Assembly (NCBI GenBank): GCA_964478455.1
Contig: CAYZJD010000054.1
Coordinates: 1-16,846, forward strand
DNA length: 16,846 bases
Reading direction: 5' to 3'
Origin: CAYZJD01 sp964478455
GTDB taxonomy: Bacteria > Acidobacteriota > Terriglobia > Bryobacterales > Bryobacteraceae
Part shown: positions 7,121-13,939 of the stretch, in pieces
How positions within the stretch are numbered: position 1 is the stretch's first letter
Layout of the letters: each line of letters opens with the position of its first letter
Translations under genes and position numbers: made by a program
The notes under the pieces: model-generated
Seen by the model: only the letters and a program-made list of their open reading frames with translations
Told to the model about the DNA's origin: nothing
Database searches by the model: none

Positions 7121-7270
7121 TCACCACTCGCCGCTTTCCGTCTTCTTGTGCTTCGGCTTCTTCCGCTTCGTTTTCGGCTCCATCACCCGGGCGGAGGGCA
7201 CCGTGCCGACCTGCTCCCGCGCCAGCCGGCGCACTTCCTTCCTGCGGTCGAAACGCTTCTTTCGCGGCAC
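7121..7270 (-). CDS. Small, very basic 49-residue protein coupled to prmA
   Basis: A short frame from GTG 7270-7268 to TGA 7123-7121. It begins MPRKKRFDRRKEVRRLAR and ends KTKRKKPKHKKTESGEW; about 19 of 49 residues are Lys or Arg. AAAGGAAG lies about 6 nt before the GTG, inside the last codons of prmA, and the prmA stop TAG ends 1 nt before this start, so translation is probably coupled. The composition resembles small ribosome- or nucleic-acid-associated proteins. I do not recognise a named family. Support for it being real: a proper ribosome binding site, a position that exactly fills the gap between prmA and the convergent TonB-like gene, and coherent composition. Against: it is short, starts with GTG, and base composition alone could give Arg-rich peptides (though not so many Lys in GC-rich DNA). 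Confidence 0.6.
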   Translation of the reverse strand: MPRKKRFDRRKEVRRLAREQVGTVPSARVMEPKTKRKKPKHKKTESGEW

Positions 7271-7271
7271 C

Positions 7272-8108
7272 CTACGCTTCCTTTCGGGCGACCAGGCAGG
7301 CCCAGCTGCCGTCCTCCAGGATCCGGCTCACGGCCACGCTCTGGCCCAGCGCGGCGCTCATCCGCGGAACCTCCCCCATCGGAAAACCACTCAGTATCGT
7401 GCTGCCCCCGCGCTTCAGCACACGCGCGATCTCCAGGCGAAGCTCCAGAATCGTGGCCGCATTTAGATTCGCGACAACCACGTCCATCCCGCCGGAGACG
7501 AGCGAGCGCGTCGAGCCCACATACAGCAGAGCGTCGCTCGTTCCGCGAAGATACTCCCGCGCGGCCGCCACCGCCCCCGCATCGATGTCGCACCCGATCA
7601 CCCGGCCCGCGCCGAGCCGCTCGGCCGCGGCGGCCAGAATGCCCGAGCCGGTGCCCACGTCCAGCACCCGGTCGCCCGGCCGGACAGCCTCCTCCAACCC
7701 TCGAAGCGCAAGCTGCGTGGCCGGATGCAGGCCCGTTCCGGCAGCCGTGCCGGGCGGCATCACCAGCCGGATTCGCCCCGCGGGCGCGGGATCGTCGCGC
7801 CACTCGGGAACAAGATAGAACCGCTCACCCACAAGCTGCGGCGCCCATGATTCGCGGGAGATCCGCACCCAGTCCCGTTCATCCTCCTCAGCGGCCACGG
7901 GGGCGTACCCGGCTAGTCGCGCCGCTGCTGCCAGAGCCCCGGCACGGTCGGCGAAGAATGCCCGCAGCCGGCACGCGCCGTCCGGCATGTCGTCCTCCAC
8001 AACGCCGGCGGTTCCCGCTTCATATAACTCGGCCAATAGCAGATCCTTCCGCGCAACCGGGCACCTGAAGGAAACGGAAATCATCGCTTCATTCGACACA
8101 GAAGACAT
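7272..8108 (-). CDS. prmA: Ribosomal protein L11 methyltransferase
   Basis: A 278-residue protein, close to usual PrmA length. The N-terminal substrate-recognition domain (about 9-100) is followed by the PrmA signature PPGTAAGTGLHPATQLAL (118-135), motif I VLDVGTGSGILAAAAERLGA (148-167), the acidic motif VIGCDIDAGAVAAARE (170-185) and VVANLNAATILELRLEIARV (211-230), where the usual VVANILA/P core is slightly altered. PrmA trimethylates L11 on lysines and the N-terminus using SAM in the cytoplasm. The frame is open upstream to 8195. I chose ATG 8108-8106 because GAAGG sits 5 nt before it; ATG 8084 (start of MISVSF) is the other good option and lacks a strong site. It is divergent from the S41 protease gene and followed immediately by the small basic ORF. 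Confidence 0.88.
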   Translation of the reverse strand: MSSVSNEAMISVSFRCPVARKDLLLAELYEAGTAGVVEDDMPDGACRLRAFFADRAGALAAAARLAGYAPVAAEEDERDWVRISRESWAPQLVGERFYLVPEWRDDPAPAGRIRLVMPPGTAAGTGLHPATQLALRGLEEAVRPGDRVLDVGTGSGILAAAAERLGAGRVIGCDIDAGAVAAAREYLRGTSDALLYVGSTRSLVSGGMDVVVANLNAATILELRLEIARVLKRGGSTILSGFPMGEVPRMSAALGQSVAVSRILEDGSWACLVARKEA

Positions 8109-8285
8109 CCCCGCCTTCCGTGCTTCCCCCACCAGAGCCTGCGAGTGGTTGGATCTCGCGACTCCTCCATCATCCCGCCAAGGCCTCCGTTTCACAAATA
8201 CACATAAGCCGCCGGCCTGCGCGGCAGCGCGCTAAATTGTGGCGTCGGGGCGATTGCCATAAACTCAATCCGAGGATTCAAGCGA

Positions 8286-10490
8286 ATGCACACTCTGCCG
8301 CGGTCGTCGAGATCACTCCTCTTTTTGGCTGTTGTGCTGACTTCATCGGCCGTAACCTTACGAGCTGCTGTAAACGAGCAGACCGCACGTCGCTTGGCGG
8401 CGGCGGGCCGGATCTGGAGCACGATCCACTACTTCCATCCCTGGCTCGCATACAAGGACCTCGATTGGAACCGGGCTTTGGTCGAGGCCGTCCCCCAGTT
8501 ACTCTCATGTGAAGCAGACGCGCAGTGTGAAGCTGCCATCGCCGGGATGCTGTCCCAACTCGGTGATCCGGCAACAACGCTGGAGCGCAGAACAGCGGCG
8601 CCCGCGCAATCGACGCCCGCCGGCTTCGTATCCGCGGAGATCACGGCTGGCGGTGTCCTGGTAGTTCGCTCCGGAAACCCAAAGCGAGCGCAAGACGATG
8701 CGTGGCCGGCGGCGCTGGCGCTGCTGCCGCAGGCCAGATCTGTTTTGTTCGACCTTCGCGGAGGAGCCGTTCACCGCTTTGCCTGGCTGGCCGTACCGTC
8801 ATCGATCTTTGTCCGCCATCTCGCTTGGCCAGGCCAGCGCACTCGCTTCTACAGTGGATTGCCGGCCGTCCGCGGCTCGGCGGTTGCGCCCCACTTTGCG
8901 GGATCGATGGTCAGGCAGAGCGCGGTCACGCGCCCCCGGCCGGGGGCGCTGTCAATACCGGCCGTCTTCCTGGTGCACGGCGACGAACAGCTTCCCGAGC
9001 TTGCGGCTGCATTGCAGTACCACGGTTCCGGATTCATAGTGTTCGAGACGAAACTGTCCGATGCGAGGCTCGTTCAGCGTCACCGGATGGATACAGCGAC
9101 AGGTTCGAAGGCCGTCATTCGTCTTTCGGAACTCGTCTACCCAGACGGAACCACAGGCGTGGAGGCCGACGCGCTGGATTCCCGCAATGCGTTCGCCACT
9201 GCGATGGAAGCCGCGCGTGAGCAGACGCGTAGCACTCACAAGCGAGCGGCCCTTCCGCTTGCATTGGTGCAGAAGATCGATGATCGGTATCCGACCGAGC
9301 CGTACCCCGCCGTGGAATACCGCCTGATGGCGCTATTCCGCGTCTGGGCTGTCTTCGAATACTTCTTCCCATATCGCGATCTGATGCAGGAAGACTGGGA
9401 TGGCATCTTGGCGCAGAGCATTCCTAAAGTCATCGAAGCGCGCGACGATATCGAGTACAACCTTGCTCTCGCTGAGACGATCGCCCGCGTTCACGACACT
9501 CACGCAGGAGTGTCCAGCCAGGCTCTGGAACGTTTCTGGGGGCCGGCGCACCCTGGTGTGCGCCTCATGCCGGTGGAGGGCAAGGCTGTGATAACAGAGA
9601 TTCTCGATCCGGCGGTGGCCGAACTGGGAGTCCGGCCCGGGGACGCCGTGATCGCGGTCGACGGCGAGGACACCCGTGCCAGGATCGCTCGCTTCTCACG
9701 GTATGTCGCAGCGTCTACTCCGCAGGCGCTGGAACGCGATGCGATCAGTCTGCTGCTGCGCGGCCCGGATAGCAGTGAGGCGGTGACACTGCTGTCCTCG
9801 GCAGAGGGCCTGACGAAAAAGGTTCGGCTCGCTCGAAAGACGGCCTATCTGTATCCCGAGGGCGGCGACTTCGATAGTGCTTCCCGCCCTGCGAGTTACC
9901 GGCTCCTTTCGCCTGCTATCGGCTACATCGACCTGCGTCTCCTGACTCCATACGAGGTGGATGAGGCATTCGAGAAGCTGAAGGAAACGCGGGGCATCAT
10001 TCTGGACCTTCGCGGCTACCCGCAAGGAACCGGTTGGGCGGTTTTCGGCAAACTGGAGCAGCGGTCCGTTCCACAAGGAGCGCAACTGTTCCGCCGTTTG
10101 GTGATCGACCCGTCGTCCGATTCCCGCCAGGCGTTCACGGACGGCTTGGCGCCGGCACAAGGCGTCTATTCCGGCAGGACCGTCCTGCTGCTGGATTCCC
10201 GTGCCCAAAGTCAGTCTGAGTACACGGCCAGTCTCTTCCGCTCGAATGCCGGAACCGTCATCGTCGGCAGCCCTTCGGCTGGCGCAAACGGAGACGGCGC
10301 GAACTTCACGGTTCCCGGCGGAATCAGTATCGGTTTGACCGGTATGGGAGCCAAGAACCCTGACGGCACGCAAATGCAGCGCATCGGCGTCATTCCCGAC
10401 ATTCGCGTCGCGCCGACCATTGCCGGCATTCGAGCCGGCCACGATGAAGTCCTGGAACGCGCTTTCCGGTACATCGAAACCGGAAACTGA
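8286..10490 (+). CDS. Secreted S41-family (C-terminal processing protease-like) peptidase, internally duplicated
   Basis: A 734-residue protein. Residues 1-28 form a signal peptide (LLFLAVVLTSSAVTLRAA). Residues 35-160 and 344-578 show related blocks: RIWSTIHYFHPW (42-53) matches RVWAVFEYFFPY (352-363), and SVLFDLRGG (152-160) matches GIILDLRGY (570-578). The second copy includes a PDZ-like domain (about 420-515, GVRPGDAVIAVDGED) and the S41 core. The core has SQSEY (642-646), where S642 fits the nucleophile, and VGSPSAGANGDGANFTVPGG (660-679). The Lys expected 25 residues after the Ser is Ala667, as in a subgroup of S41 proteins. Such proteins cleave C-termini or periplasmic peptides; this one may use different base chemistry or be non-proteolytic. 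The start ATG has CGAGG about 10 nt upstream. Transcribed alone, convergent with the HEAT gene cluster. Confidence 0.82.
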   Translation: MHTLPRSSRSLLFLAVVLTSSAVTLRAAVNEQTARRLAAAGRIWSTIHYFHPWLAYKDLDWNRALVEAVPQLLSCEADAQCEAAIAGMLSQLGDPATTLERRTAAPAQSTPAGFVSAEITAGGVLVVRSGNPKRAQDDAWPAALALLPQARSVLFDLRGGAVHRFAWLAVPSSIFVRHLAWPGQRTRFYSGLPAVRGSAVAPHFAGSMVRQSAVTRPRPGALSIPAVFLVHGDEQLPELAAALQYHGSGFIVFETKLSDARLVQRHRMDTATGSKAVIRLSELVYPDGTTGVEADALDSRNAFATAMEAAREQTRSTHKRAALPLALVQKIDDRYPTEPYPAVEYRLMALFRVWAVFEYFFPYRDLMQEDWDGILAQSIPKVIEARDDIEYNLALAETIARVHDTHAGVSSQALERFWGPAHPGVRLMPVEGKAVITEILDPAVAELGVRPGDAVIAVDGEDTRARIARFSRYVAASTPQALERDAISLLLRGPDSSEAVTLLSSAEGLTKKVRLARKTAYLYPEGGDFDSASRPASYRLLSPAIGYIDLRLLTPYEVDEAFEKLKETRGIILDLRGYPQGTGWAVFGKLEQRSVPQGAQLFRRLVIDPSSDSRQAFTDGLAPAQGVYSGRTVLLLDSRAQSQSEYTASLFRSNAGTVIVGSPSAGANGDGANFTVPGGISIGLTGMGAKNPDGTQMQRIGVIPDIRVAPTIAGIRAGHDEVLERAFRYIETGN

Positions 10491-10513
10491 CTATGCCTGA
10501 GCACCTGTGATGA

Positions 10514-10543
10514 TCTCGGCCGGAATCGCCTCAATGGCCGAGA
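10514..10543. terminator. Possible hairpin between convergent genes
   Basis: TCTCGGCC (10514-10521) pairs perfectly with GGCCGAGA (10536-10543), giving an 8-bp stem with a 14-nt loop. It sits 23 nt after the S41 gene stop on the plus strand and overlaps the DUF1080 remnant. There is no T-run, so it is at best a weak or factor-assisted terminator for the two convergent transcripts. Confidence 0.3.
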
Positions 10544-10593
10544 ATGGGCCTTAGCTCGATTCGGCGAAAGAAGAGTTCCGCCCCTTCCGACAT
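10531..10593 (-). pseudogene. Remnant of a second DUF1080 gene (last 20 codons)
   Basis: Bases 10531-10591 match 11601-11661, the 3' end of the intact DUF1080 gene, at 55 of 61 positions. In the minus-strand frame both read SEGAELFFRRIELRPILGH and stop at the same codon. All six differences are at third codon positions and silent (Glu, Leu, Phe, Arg, Leu, His codons). Similarity ends at about 10592 on the 5' side, 8 nt short of the HEAT gene stop. An ATG (10593-10591) now precedes the fragment by chance, giving a 20-codon frame with no evident function. This is the tail of a lost paralog rather than a fresh copy error. Confidence 0.8.
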
Positions 10594-10600
10594 CCCGACA

Positions 10601-11596
10601 TCAGCGTCCGCCTGTTGCCTCGATGATGGCATCAACCGGCCCGTTCCATGCCAGCTCCTTCAGCCGGTCTTCCGGCAAGCCGGCGACTCGCCCCAGCACC
10701 ATCCGCGCAAAATAGGCATGGCCGGCCCGGCGCCACGAGGCCATCTCAAGCAAGGAATCGAGCGCCGCCAATCGTATCTTCGTGAGCAGATCGGAATTCC
10801 TCCGCGCCGTTAGTTGCTCTAGTAGCGCGGCTCCCTTGTTCCGATCAGTCCACACGCCGGAATTCAGCATCTCGACGAACGTGTCCGCCCGGATTTGAGA
10901 GGCTAGTCCGCCATTGGATCGCACTAGAACGCCGAGAGCACGGGTCGCGTTGTTACGTACCTCATCGTCGGGGTCACGGGCGGCGCGCACCAAGGCGAGT
11001 ATCTGATCGCGGGATTGGCGCGCATAGCCCAGCGCATCGCTGGCGACCCGGCGATGTTGGACCGCGGACGAAGACTCCAACACCCGCAGTAATTCCCGTT
11101 CATGCTGGATTGCCCACTGCCGAACGGCCAGTTGAAGGGACCTGGCATTCGGGTCTTTGATGAGCGCGTAACCTTTGGAGTCGTCCTCCTGTGCCGCATC
11201 GCCGCCTCTGCGTACAGCCGTCTCAAGCGCGTGATCAAGACGGCCGTACAGGTTCATGATGTCCGCCGAAAGGCGGTCATCACCCTTTGGCGCGGGATTG
11301 TACGCGAAGCTCTTGTACGATGCGCCGGGGAGACCAATGAAGAGTAGCCGGTCGCCTTTCTCATCGCAACAGATCGCGGCTACGTCGGTCGGTTCTTTGC
11401 CGATCGCGCCGGCCACAGCCTGGCGAACCAGTTCTTTCGTTCGATCGGAGTATTCGTCGCCTTCACGCACAGGCAGGATTTCACGTATCTTCGCAACATC
11501 GAGGCCCTTGTACCCGAAGAATTCGATGTCCCCGACGCGATCGCCCGCGATTGCCTGCGCCGCGCCGAGGACCGCCAGAAGCAGAACCGAGATCAT
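10601..11596 (-). CDS. Exported protein with POTRA-like N-terminus and HEAT-like repeats
   Basis: A 331-residue protein. Residues 1-17 are a signal peptide (MISVLLLAVLGAAQAIA). Residues 20-90 look like a POTRA domain: VGDIEFFGYKGLDVAKIREI, a following PVREGDEYSD turn, a helix (TKELVRQAVAGAIG) and a final strand pair TDVAAICCDEKGDRLLFIGL. POTRA modules normally precede BamA/TpsB barrels or FtsQ-type domains. Here, instead of a barrel, residues 150-330 are helical with HEAT-like pairs, clearest in DQILALVRAARDPDDEVRNN (197-216) followed by ATRALGVLVR. This suggests a periplasmic scaffold for protein-protein contacts. The gene starts 4 nt after the DUF1080 stop, so co-translation is likely, although the ribosome binding site (GAAG) is weak. 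Domain calls are by eye: HEAT moderately sure, POTRA moderately sure, function unknown. Confidence 0.75.
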   Translation of the reverse strand: MISVLLLAVLGAAQAIAGDRVGDIEFFGYKGLDVAKIREILPVREGDEYSDRTKELVRQAVAGAIGKEPTDVAAICCDEKGDRLLFIGLPGASYKSFAYNPAPKGDDRLSADIMNLYGRLDHALETAVRRGGDAAQEDDSKGYALIKDPNARSLQLAVRQWAIQHERELLRVLESSSAVQHRRVASDALGYARQSRDQILALVRAARDPDDEVRNNATRALGVLVRSNGGLASQIRADTFVEMLNSGVWTDRNKGAALLEQLTARRNSDLLTKIRLAALDSLLEMASWRRAGHAYFARMVLGRVAGLPEDRLKELAWNGPVDAIIEATGGR

Positions 11597-11600
11597 CGCT

Positions 11601-12305
11601 TCAGTGGCCGAGAATGGGCCTCAGCTCGATTCGCCGGAAGAAAAGCTCCGCCCCTTCCGACTGAAACAGGATCTTCCCCTTGCTCACCGAAGCGCCGGTG
11701 GCCTCATTCGCCAGCACCCCGTTGACAAGGAACCGGATGCGGTCTCCCTCGGCGTACAACTCCAGCCGGTTCCACTCGCCTCTTGACTTCTCCAGTTCGC
11801 GGCCGGGATCGCGGTAGCCGGCGATGTCCACCCACTTGCCCTTGCCGTACCGGTCGAACCGCCCCCCGCGTTTCGTTTCCCCGTCTCTGGTCACCGCGGT
11901 ATCGTCCACCAGGATGATGTCGCCCGTGCCCCCCTCGATCATCTGGAACTCGATGGAGCGCGGCCAGATCTTGTCCACTCCCGAGGCGTGAAACAGGATG
12001 CCGCTGTCTCGCGCCAGGCCCTCCCGCGGCGGGTAGGTCTTCTCGCCCCAGCGGAACTCGGCCAGCAAATAGTAGTTCTCGTACTCCTTCTCCGTCGAGA
12101 AATAGCCGAACTCGGCCCCGGAGACGTGAATCTCGCCGTCCTCGACGCGGAACACGCCCTTCGGATCCAGGTTTACCCCGCAACCTTCAACGTAAGTGTA
12201 GAGACCGTCCAGGCTTTCCCCGTTGAACAACCGGATCTCCGGGCCGAGCTGCGGATCGGCCGCCGCCAGACCGGCCGTCGCGGCCAGCACGAGCGCGAAT
12301 CTCAT
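11601..12305 (-). CDS. DUF1080 (3-keto-disaccharide hydrolase-like) secreted protein
   Basis: A 234-residue protein with signal peptide MRFALVLAATAGLAAA. It then shows the DUF1080/LamG-like jelly roll: LFNGESLDGLYTYVEG (26-41), VFRVEDGEIHVSG (51-63), YENYYLLAEFRWGEK (75-89), DSGILFHASG (100-109), WPRSIEFQMIEGGTGDIIL (114-132), EWNRLELYAEGDRIRFLVNG (177-196) and a final ILFQSEGAELFFRRIELRP (212-230). Members bind or cleave glycans, and some are 3-keto-glycoside hydrolases; residues for the specific reaction cannot be judged by eye. The start ATG overlaps the upstream synthetase stop as ATGA, so translation is coupled. The tail is duplicated as a fragment about 1 kb downstream. Its product is exported whereas the upstream synthetase is cytosolic, so shared operon does not mean shared reaction. 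Confidence 0.88.
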   Translation of the reverse strand: MRFALVLAATAGLAAADPQLGPEIRLFNGESLDGLYTYVEGCGVNLDPKGVFRVEDGEIHVSGAEFGYFSTEKEYENYYLLAEFRWGEKTYPPREGLARDSGILFHASGVDKIWPRSIEFQMIEGGTGDIILVDDTAVTRDGETKRGGRFDRYGKGKWVDIAGYRDPGRELEKSRGEWNRLELYAEGDRIRFLVNGVLANEATGASVSKGKILFQSEGAELFFRRIELRPILGH

Positions 12306-13891
12306 CCTTGCACTCTCCTCTCCTTACCCGCCCAGTATCGCTCCCGCAGCTCCAGTTTGCGGATCTTCCCGGTACCTGTCTTCGGCAAGGGAGCGTCGGT
12401 GAAGTCGATCCGCTTGGGCAGCTTGAACCGCGCCAGCCGCTCGCCGGCGAACGCGAGCAGCTCCTCGGCGGTGAGATTCGAGCCGGGCTTAGCATGGACC
12501 ACCGCCACCGGGACCTCGCCCCACGTCTCGTCCGGCGCGGACACCACCGCGCATTCGTAGACGCCGTCGTGCGCGGCGATCGCCTTCTCCACTTCGAGCG
12601 AGGAAATGTTCTCGCCGCCGCTGATGATGATCTCCTTCTTGCGGTCCACGATGTGGATGTAACCTTCTTCGTCCCACACGGCCATGTCGCCCGTGCGTAG
12701 CCACCCATCGCTCAGCGCCGACGCCGTGCCCTCCGGATCCTTGTAGTAGCCCTCCATCACGTGGTCGCTGCGGGTCAGCACTTCGCCGATGCTCGTGCCG
12801 TCTCGCGGCAGGTCGATTCCTTGCGCGTTCACAACCCGTAGCTCGACATTCGGCACGGGAAACCCGGCCATCGCCTGCCGGCGATAACGGCTCGCCTCGG
12901 AGTCGAACCGCAGCCCGTCCTTGACACGCCCCGTCGTTAGCACCGGACCCGTCTCGGTGAGCCCGTACCCGGCATAGCAACGGCAGCCGAAGGCTTGCTC
13001 CATTCGCTCGATCAGCTCGGCCGAGGAGGCAGCGCCGCCGATCATGATCCGTTTCATGCTCGTCAGATCGTGCGCGGCCCGCTCCGGCGCGTTGACTAGC
13101 GCATTGGCCATCGTGGGCACCAGCGCCATGTCCGTGGCGCGGTGCTCTTCGATGAGACGGAACACCGTGGCGGGTTCGAACCGCCGCACCATCACCTGCC
13201 GCGCGCCGAGCAGCGTGGATGTTTGCGGGCAGCCCCAGCCGTTGGCGTGAAACAACGGTATGGTCTGAAGGTTCACGGTGCTGTCCCGGTCATCGTAGAT
13301 CGTGGCGACCGAAAGCGCGTGCAGATACAAGGTGCGGTGCGTCAGCATGACGCCTTTCGGCGTGCCCGTGCTTCCGCTCGTATAGAACAGTTCGGCCGCG
13401 GCATTCTCATCGACCGCCATGAAATCGATCGGCTCCGGCCGCCCCGCTGCAAGCAGTTCCTCGTAGACGCCGTCCGCCTCCGCGACCGGCTCATCCAGGC
13501 TCACCAAACGCTCGATGGAGGAACACGACGGGCGCAGTTGCGCCAAGAGCGGCGCAAACTCGCTCTCGAACAGCAGCACGCGCGGCTCGGCGTGGCAAAG
13601 GATGCCCGTCAGTTCGGCCGCGCTCAGGCGCACGTTGAGCGGCATCACCATCGCGCCCGCCATCGCCACGCCGTAGTAACCCTCCAGGAGCTGATGGTTG
13701 TTGAAGCTGAGGTAAGCGACGCGGTCGCCCGGCTGCACGCCCTGGGCCCGCAAAGCGGACGCCAGCCGCTCGCACCGCTCCCGGAACTCCGCGTAGGTGA
13801 ACTGCCGCGCGCCGCAAATGATGGCCTTCTTGCGCCCATACAATTCGGCGGCGCGATACAGGAATCGGATCGGCGTCAGCGGAACAACCAC
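12302..13891 (-). CDS. AMP-forming acyl-CoA synthetase (fatty acid/aryl-acid ligase type)
   Basis: A 529-residue ANL-superfamily enzyme that activates a carboxylic acid with ATP and joins it to CoA. Core motifs are in order: A3 YTSGSTGTPKGVMLTH (170-185), PLFHANGWG, A5 YGLTETGPV (309-317), A7 DGWLRTGD (395-402), A8 DRKKEIIISGGENISSLEVE (416-435) and A10 LPKTGTGKIRK (502-512) with the catalytic Lys at about 509. This pattern is typical of medium/long-chain fatty acyl-CoA ligases; substrate chain length cannot be told. The frame opens at TTG 13927, but GTG 13891-13889 is preferred: GGGGAGGGG lies directly before it and the protein then starts at the conserved PLTPIRFLYRAA. It starts 48 nt after the M28 peptidase stop and overlaps the DUF1080 start by 4 nt. 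Confidence 0.9.
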   Translation of the reverse strand: MVVPLTPIRFLYRAAELYGRKKAIICGARQFTYAEFRERCERLASALRAQGVQPGDRVAYLSFNNHQLLEGYYGVAMAGAMVMPLNVRLSAAELTGILCHAEPRVLLFESEFAPLLAQLRPSCSSIERLVSLDEPVAEADGVYEELLAAGRPEPIDFMAVDENAAAELFYTSGSTGTPKGVMLTHRTLYLHALSVATIYDDRDSTVNLQTIPLFHANGWGCPQTSTLLGARQVMVRRFEPATVFRLIEEHRATDMALVPTMANALVNAPERAAHDLTSMKRIMIGGAASSAELIERMEQAFGCRCYAGYGLTETGPVLTTGRVKDGLRFDSEASRYRRQAMAGFPVPNVELRVVNAQGIDLPRDGTSIGEVLTRSDHVMEGYYKDPEGTASALSDGWLRTGDMAVWDEEGYIHIVDRKKEIIISGGENISSLEVEKAIAAHDGVYECAVVSAPDETWGEVPVAVVHAKPGSNLTAEELLAFAGERLARFKLPKRIDFTDAPLPKTGTGKIRKLELRERYWAGKERRVQG

Positions 13892-13939
13892 ATCCCCTCC
13901 CCGCAAAACCGGTGACAGGCTACGCAATCACCGATTGTC

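Noticed and set aside
8237..8263. TTGTGG ... CATAAA as a promoter for the S41 gene
   Set aside because: Both boxes are poor and the spacing is only 15 nt; not reliable enough to annotate.
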